From Halonatronomonas sp051745085 (lineage in GTDB: Bacteria; Bacillota; Halanaerobiia; Halanaerobiales; Halarsenatibacteraceae), in NCBI GenBank assembly GCA_051745085.1, contig JBNJDR010000038.1, positions 1-17,805 of the forward strand: 17,805 nt of DNA, in the 5' to 3' direction. The translations under genes and the position numbers were made by a program. Under the pieces are notes generated by a model. The model searched no databases. It saw nothing but the letters and a program-made list of their open reading frames with translations, and was not told the DNA's origin. The first letter of the stretch is position 1. The number at the start of each line of letters is the position of its first letter. Of the stretch, positions 15,278 through 17,805 are shown one piece after another.

Positions 15278-15845
15278 AGGGAGCAGGATGGGAGAACTCA
15301 AGCAGCTTCTTCCCTGGGGAGATAGTACGATTATTGAAACTGTGTTGGCAAACATAAAAGAATCCAGCCTTGACGGAGAAATCAGGGTAGTTCTCGGGGC
15401 AGAAGCTGAAAGGATTGAATCCAGACTGGCAGATAAAGGATATAAATTATTATATAATCCCGATTATACTCGGGGGATGTTTAGTAGTGTAATCGCCGGG
15501 ATTCAAGATCTTCCTGCAGATACAGAAGCGCTTTTATTTATGCTCGCTGATCAACCTCTGGTAACTTCAGATATTTATAATCGGTTACTGAGGCATTATA
15601 AACAGAAACGACCTCTTCTGTTAGTTCCCAGTTATCAGGGTAGAAGAGGTCACCCTTTAATAATCTCTGCTCAATTGATTTCGGAAATTTATAAGTTAGC
15701 TCAGGGTGGAGAACCAGACGGAGGTCTGCGCGCTTTAGTTGATAAGTATGAAGACTCCATTGAATATCTTGAAGTAAAGGCTGAAGGAGTAATAATAGAT
15801 CTGGATTATCAAACAGATTACCAGAGATATTCTCCCTCAGATTAA
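15246..15845 (+). CDS. mocA: MocA/YgfJ-type molybdenum hydroxylase nucleotidyltransferase
   Basis: MobA-like NTP transferase; in MocA it forms molybdopterin cytosine dinucleotide, the cofactor form used by many xanthine-dehydrogenase-family enzymes, and the YgfJ branch accompanies selenium-dependent hydroxylases. The 199 residues show the nucleotide-binding signature LAAGEGSRMGELKQ (7-20), NPDYTRGMFSS (71-81), MLADQP (99-104) with the metal-binding Asp, and GRRGHPLI (132-139). Lengths of 190-205 are typical. ATG 15246 has GGAGGTG at 15231-15237, which lies within the upstream gene; the 32-base overlap suggests translational coupling. YgfJ and MocA functions are not separable from sequence by eye; CTP specificity is inferred from the hydroxylase context. 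Confidence 0.9.
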   Translation: MISAVVLAAGEGSRMGELKQLLPWGDSTIIETVLANIKESSLDGEIRVVLGAEAERIESRLADKGYKLLYNPDYTRGMFSSVIAGIQDLPADTEALLFMLADQPLVTSDIYNRLLRHYKQKRPLLLVPSYQGRRGHPLIISAQLISEIYKLAQGGEPDGGLRALVDKYEDSIEYLEVKAEGVIIDLDYQTDYQRYSPSD

Positions 15846-15857
15846 GGAGGATTATTT

Positions 15858-16190
15858 ATGTCTGAATATCAGATAAATTATAAGATATGGTTGGAAAAAG
15901 AGGGAAAAGTTTTTGGAGAAGGCCCTGCTAATATTTTATCTCTAGTAGAGAAAAAAGGTTCTTTAAACCAGGCGGCCGAGGCTATGGGAATGTCCTACAG
16001 CCAGGCCTGGCATCTGATCAAGCAATTAGAAGATAGGTTAGGATTCAAATTATTAAATGCTTACTCTGGAGGTAAAAACGGTGGTGGTTCAGAACTAACT
16101 CCTGACGCTAGAGAACTTCAACAGCAGTATCATGATTTTAAAGAGGAAGCAGATGTAATGCTAATGCAGCTGGCAGAAAATTTTTTTTAG
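15858..16190 (+). CDS. One-domain ModE-type molybdenum-responsive regulator
   Basis: 110-residue DNA-binding protein equal to the N-terminal winged-helix domain of ModE: GPANILSLVEKKGSLNQAAE, MSYSQAWHLIKQLEDRLGF (recognition region about 50-68) and the glycine-rich wing GGKNGGGSELTPDA (about 71-84). Full ModE (about 262 residues) has two extra molybdate-binding Mop domains, which are absent here; the gene simply ends, with no frame continuing downstream. How it senses molybdenum, if it does, is therefore unclear. AAGGAGGA precedes ATG 15858, 12 bases after mocA. A ModE-box-like palindrome starts 5 bases after its stop, suggesting that it controls the yqeC/yqeB genes downstream. Confidence 0.9.
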   Translation: MSEYQINYKIWLEKEGKVFGEGPANILSLVEKKGSLNQAAEAMGMSYSQAWHLIKQLEDRLGFKLLNAYSGGKNGGGSELTPDARELQQQYHDFKEEADVMLMQLAENFF

Positions 16191-16194
16191 TTAC

Positions 16195-16218
16195 CGTTAT
16201 ATTTTTAATAATATAACG
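16195..16218 (+). promoter_or_regulatory. ModE-box-like operator upstream of yqeC
   Basis: CGTTATATT (16195-16203) and AATATAACG (16210-16218) are exact reverse complements separated by six A/T bases. The half-site matches what I recall of the ModE operator (CGTTATAT...ATATAACG, as in E. coli modA). It lies 24 bases before the yqeC start and just after the ModE-type gene. TATAAC within the right arm (16212-16217) could be a -10 box that ModE binding would block. A role as RNA hairpin is less likely: it is A/T-rich and has no T-run after it. Confidence 0.75.
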
Positions 16219-16241
16219 CTTAAGCAGAAAAGGAGATAATT

Positions 16242-17057
16242 ATGGTAGAAAAAAATTTACTGGATATCTGGCAGATAACGCCAGGACAAATTACCTGGCT
16301 GGCTGGAGCCGGGGGTAAAACTACTACACTGCTGCAGTTAGCTAGAGAATTAAGATATCGCAGGGTAGTTTTGACCACCACCACCTCTATCCTCTTACCA
16401 AAACATATTCCTTATACTTTAGAGTTGATCCGGAATCAAGAGGAACTAGCTCAGGTACTTAAAAAGCATTTGACCAGGCGGGAGCCCAAAGCTTTGGTTA
16501 TAGGCAGTCAGCTAAACCATGATTCTACCAGGCAAATTCGCAGTTTAAAATTGAGCGGGATTGAACCAGCCTGGCTTCAGGAATCAGCCCTAGCTTATCC
16601 CGATTTATATTATCTGGTAGAAGCAGATGGAGCTAATCGCCGTCCAGTCAAGCTGGCTGCAGACTATGAGCCAGTTGTAGCAGAGAAACCAGATAACTTT
16701 ATGCTGGTTCAGGGTTTAAAACCTTTGGGCAGAAAAAGCAGAACTCACTTAAATGGTAGGACTTTGCATAGAGCAGAATTAATAACCAGAGAAAAGGATT
16801 TTAGGCAATATATAAATCTAGCTTTTTATCGAAGTTTGTTTTTAGATCAGAAGAATTACACTGATGTTATAGCGGCGTCAGCCCGGGCTAGAATAATTAT
16901 CAGCCAGGTCAGTTCTGGTAAAGAGCAGTTTGCCTGGCGACTGGCAGGTTGCTTGTTAGAAAGCAGCCGTCTGGCGGCTGGAATTAAGAGCATCACTGCT
17001 GTAAATTATAGAAAGAGTAAAAATTTACTCTTTCATATAGCTAGAGGGGAGAAATAA
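16242..17057 (+). CDS. yqeC: Selenium cofactor biosynthesis protein YqeC
   Basis: Putative NTP-binding accessory protein found with YqeB and SelD in organisms that have selenium-dependent molybdenum hydroxylases; thought to help make or insert the labile selenium cofactor, mechanism unknown. The 271 residues contain the P-loop-like GAGGKTTTLL (22-31) near the N-terminus, the TTTTS strand (45-49), the family signature VEADGANRRPVKLAADYEPV (126-145), and HLNGRTLHRAELI. ATG 16242 has AAGGAGAT upstream. It follows the ModE-box-like site and precedes yqeB by 4 bases, so those two form a unit. Confidence 0.93.
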   Translation: MVEKNLLDIWQITPGQITWLAGAGGKTTTLLQLARELRYRRVVLTTTTSILLPKHIPYTLELIRNQEELAQVLKKHLTRREPKALVIGSQLNHDSTRQIRSLKLSGIEPAWLQESALAYPDLYYLVEADGANRRPVKLAADYEPVVAEKPDNFMLVQGLKPLGRKSRTHLNGRTLHRAELITREKDFRQYINLAFYRSLFLDQKNYTDVIAASARARIIISQVSSGKEQFAWRLAGCLLESSRLAAGIKSITAVNYRKSKNLLFHIARGEK

Positions 17058-17061
17058 AGAT

Positions 17062-17805
17062 ATGAAAGTAGAGGACTTAAGAGAACTGACAGTATTACTT
17101 AAAGGCGGGGGGGACCTGGCCAGTGGGATCGCCTATCGGTTAAACCGAGCAGGGATTAAAATATTGGTCTTAGAAAAAGACCAGCCTACCGCTGTAAGAA
17201 GGGCCGTTGCTTTTGCTCAAGCTGTTTACGCTGATATTGTTGATATTGAAGGTGTAACAGGTCGGCGTGTCCGAACTTTATCTGAACTTAATCAGGCCTG
17301 GGCTGATAATGTGGTACCAGTGATAACTAATTCTGATTATCAAAATTTAGATTATCTGCATTTTCCTGTTTTAGTAGATGCTAGAATGTTAAAGGATAAT
17401 ATAGAAACTGAAAAAAGTCAAGCTCCTCTGGTAATCGGACTGGGACCTGGCTTTACGGCCGGGGAGAATTGTAATATGGCTGTGGAGACCAAACGAGGCC
17501 ATCATTTAGGGAGGGTGATTTATTCTGGTTCTACTGCAGAGAATACTGGTGAACCTGGGGAAATAGCAGGTCATGCCAGAACGAGGGTTATCCATGCCCC
17601 CATATCAGGCTGCTTTCAATCTGAACGAGAAATAGGCGAAGCAGTAGCACAGGGAGAGATCGTGGCCCGGGTGGATGATCATTCTCTCCAGGCAGGCCTA
17701 TCTGGAGTTATTCGGGGTCTGCTTAAGCCGGGATTAGAGGTTGAAGTTGGCATGAAGCTGGCAGATATAGATCCTCGTTCAGAAAAAGAATACTGTTACA
17801 ATATC
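17062..17805 (+). CDS. yqeB: Selenium-dependent molybdenum hydroxylase system protein YqeB (3' partial)
   Basis: Maturation factor of the YqeB (EF2563) family, marker of selenium-dependent molybdenum hydroxylases. The frame is open for 248 codons from ATG 17062 to the window edge; I expect only some 15-25 more residues, since the last block DPRSEKEYCYNI stands near the family's C-terminus. Motifs: N-terminal Rossmann-like LLKGGGDLASGIAYRL (about 12-27); VIGLGPGFTAG in the middle; and a C-terminal lipoyl-like region (HARTRVIHAPISG, VAQGEIVARV, LSGVIRGLLKPG). The glycine codons at 17107-17113 form a run of seven G, a site prone to base-call error, but the frame reads cleanly through it. It follows yqeC by 4 bases, with AGGGGAGA as ribosome site. 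Confidence 0.92.
   Translation, partial: MKVEDLRELTVLLKGGGDLASGIAYRLNRAGIKILVLEKDQPTAVRRAVAFAQAVYADIVDIEGVTGRRVRTLSELNQAWADNVVPVITNSDYQNLDYLHFPVLVDARMLKDNIETEKSQAPLVIGLGPGFTAGENCNMAVETKRGHHLGRVIYSGSTAENTGEPGEIAGHARTRVIHAPISGCFQSEREIGEAVAQGEIVARVDDHSLQAGLSGVIRGLLKPGLEVEVGMKLADIDPRSEKEYCYNI

Noticed and set aside
16181..16218. The ModE-type gene ending in T8 plus the following dyad as a terminator
   Set aside because: The T-run comes before the dyad, the stem is A/T-rich and no T-run follows, so the order is wrong for an intrinsic terminator; the ModE-operator reading fits better.
1..17805. CRISPR arrays, insertion sequences, tRNA or rRNA genes, attachment sites
   Set aside because: No repeated spaced units, transposase motifs, cloverleaf-like segments or rRNA-like stretches were seen; coding is almost continuous on one strand.

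Overview
The window is a compact, almost entirely plus-strand block of 18 genes (two cut by the window edges) from a low-GC anaerobe. Strong AGGAGG-type ribosome binding sites, several TTG starts, a split molybdenum hydroxylase and a sodium-pumping decarboxylase fit an anaerobic Bacillota-type organism, perhaps Halanaerobiales or Clostridia. That placement is inference; nothing in the window proves the taxon.

Region 1 (1-6353) is a tightly packed operon fragment. It holds an 8-oxoguanine-deaminase-like amidohydrolase (5' end missing), the selenium-metabolism amidohydrolase SsnA, and a xanthine-dehydrogenase-family hydroxylase made of a FAD subunit, a [2Fe-2S] subunit and a molybdopterin subunit split into two overlapping genes. 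Region 2 (6449-9276) pairs a PreA/dihydroorotate-dehydrogenase-like flavoprotein carrying two 4Fe-4S clusters with adenine deaminase. Region 3 (9391-10725) is an AzgA-type NCS2 purine permease closed by a clear rho-independent terminator.

Region 4 (10842-14421) encodes a complete biotin-dependent sodium-translocating decarboxylase of the methylmalonyl-CoA type (carboxyltransferase, small membrane subunit, biotin carrier, membrane pump). Directly after it is an unusual P-loop/Asp23-like fusion gene. Region 5 (15246-end) holds the cofactor genes: a MocA/YgfJ-type nucleotidyltransferase, a one-domain ModE-type regulator, YqeC, and YqeB (cut by the window end).

Together SsnA, YgfJ/MocA, YqeC and YqeB are the known accessory set of the selenium-dependent molybdenum hydroxylases, so the hydroxylase probably carries a labile selenium cofactor. 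The likely job is purine salvage or fermentation: the permease imports purines, the deaminases convert adenine and (8-oxo)guanine-type bases to oxopurines, and the hydroxylase oxidises (or reduces) the ring. The most notable points are the two-gene molybdopterin subunit, arranged like nicotinate dehydrogenase of Eubacterium barkeri; a near-ideal ModE-box palindrome between modE and yqeC; a PreA-like protein that lacks the family's catalytic cysteine; and the P-loop/Asp23 fusion between the sodium pump and the cofactor genes.
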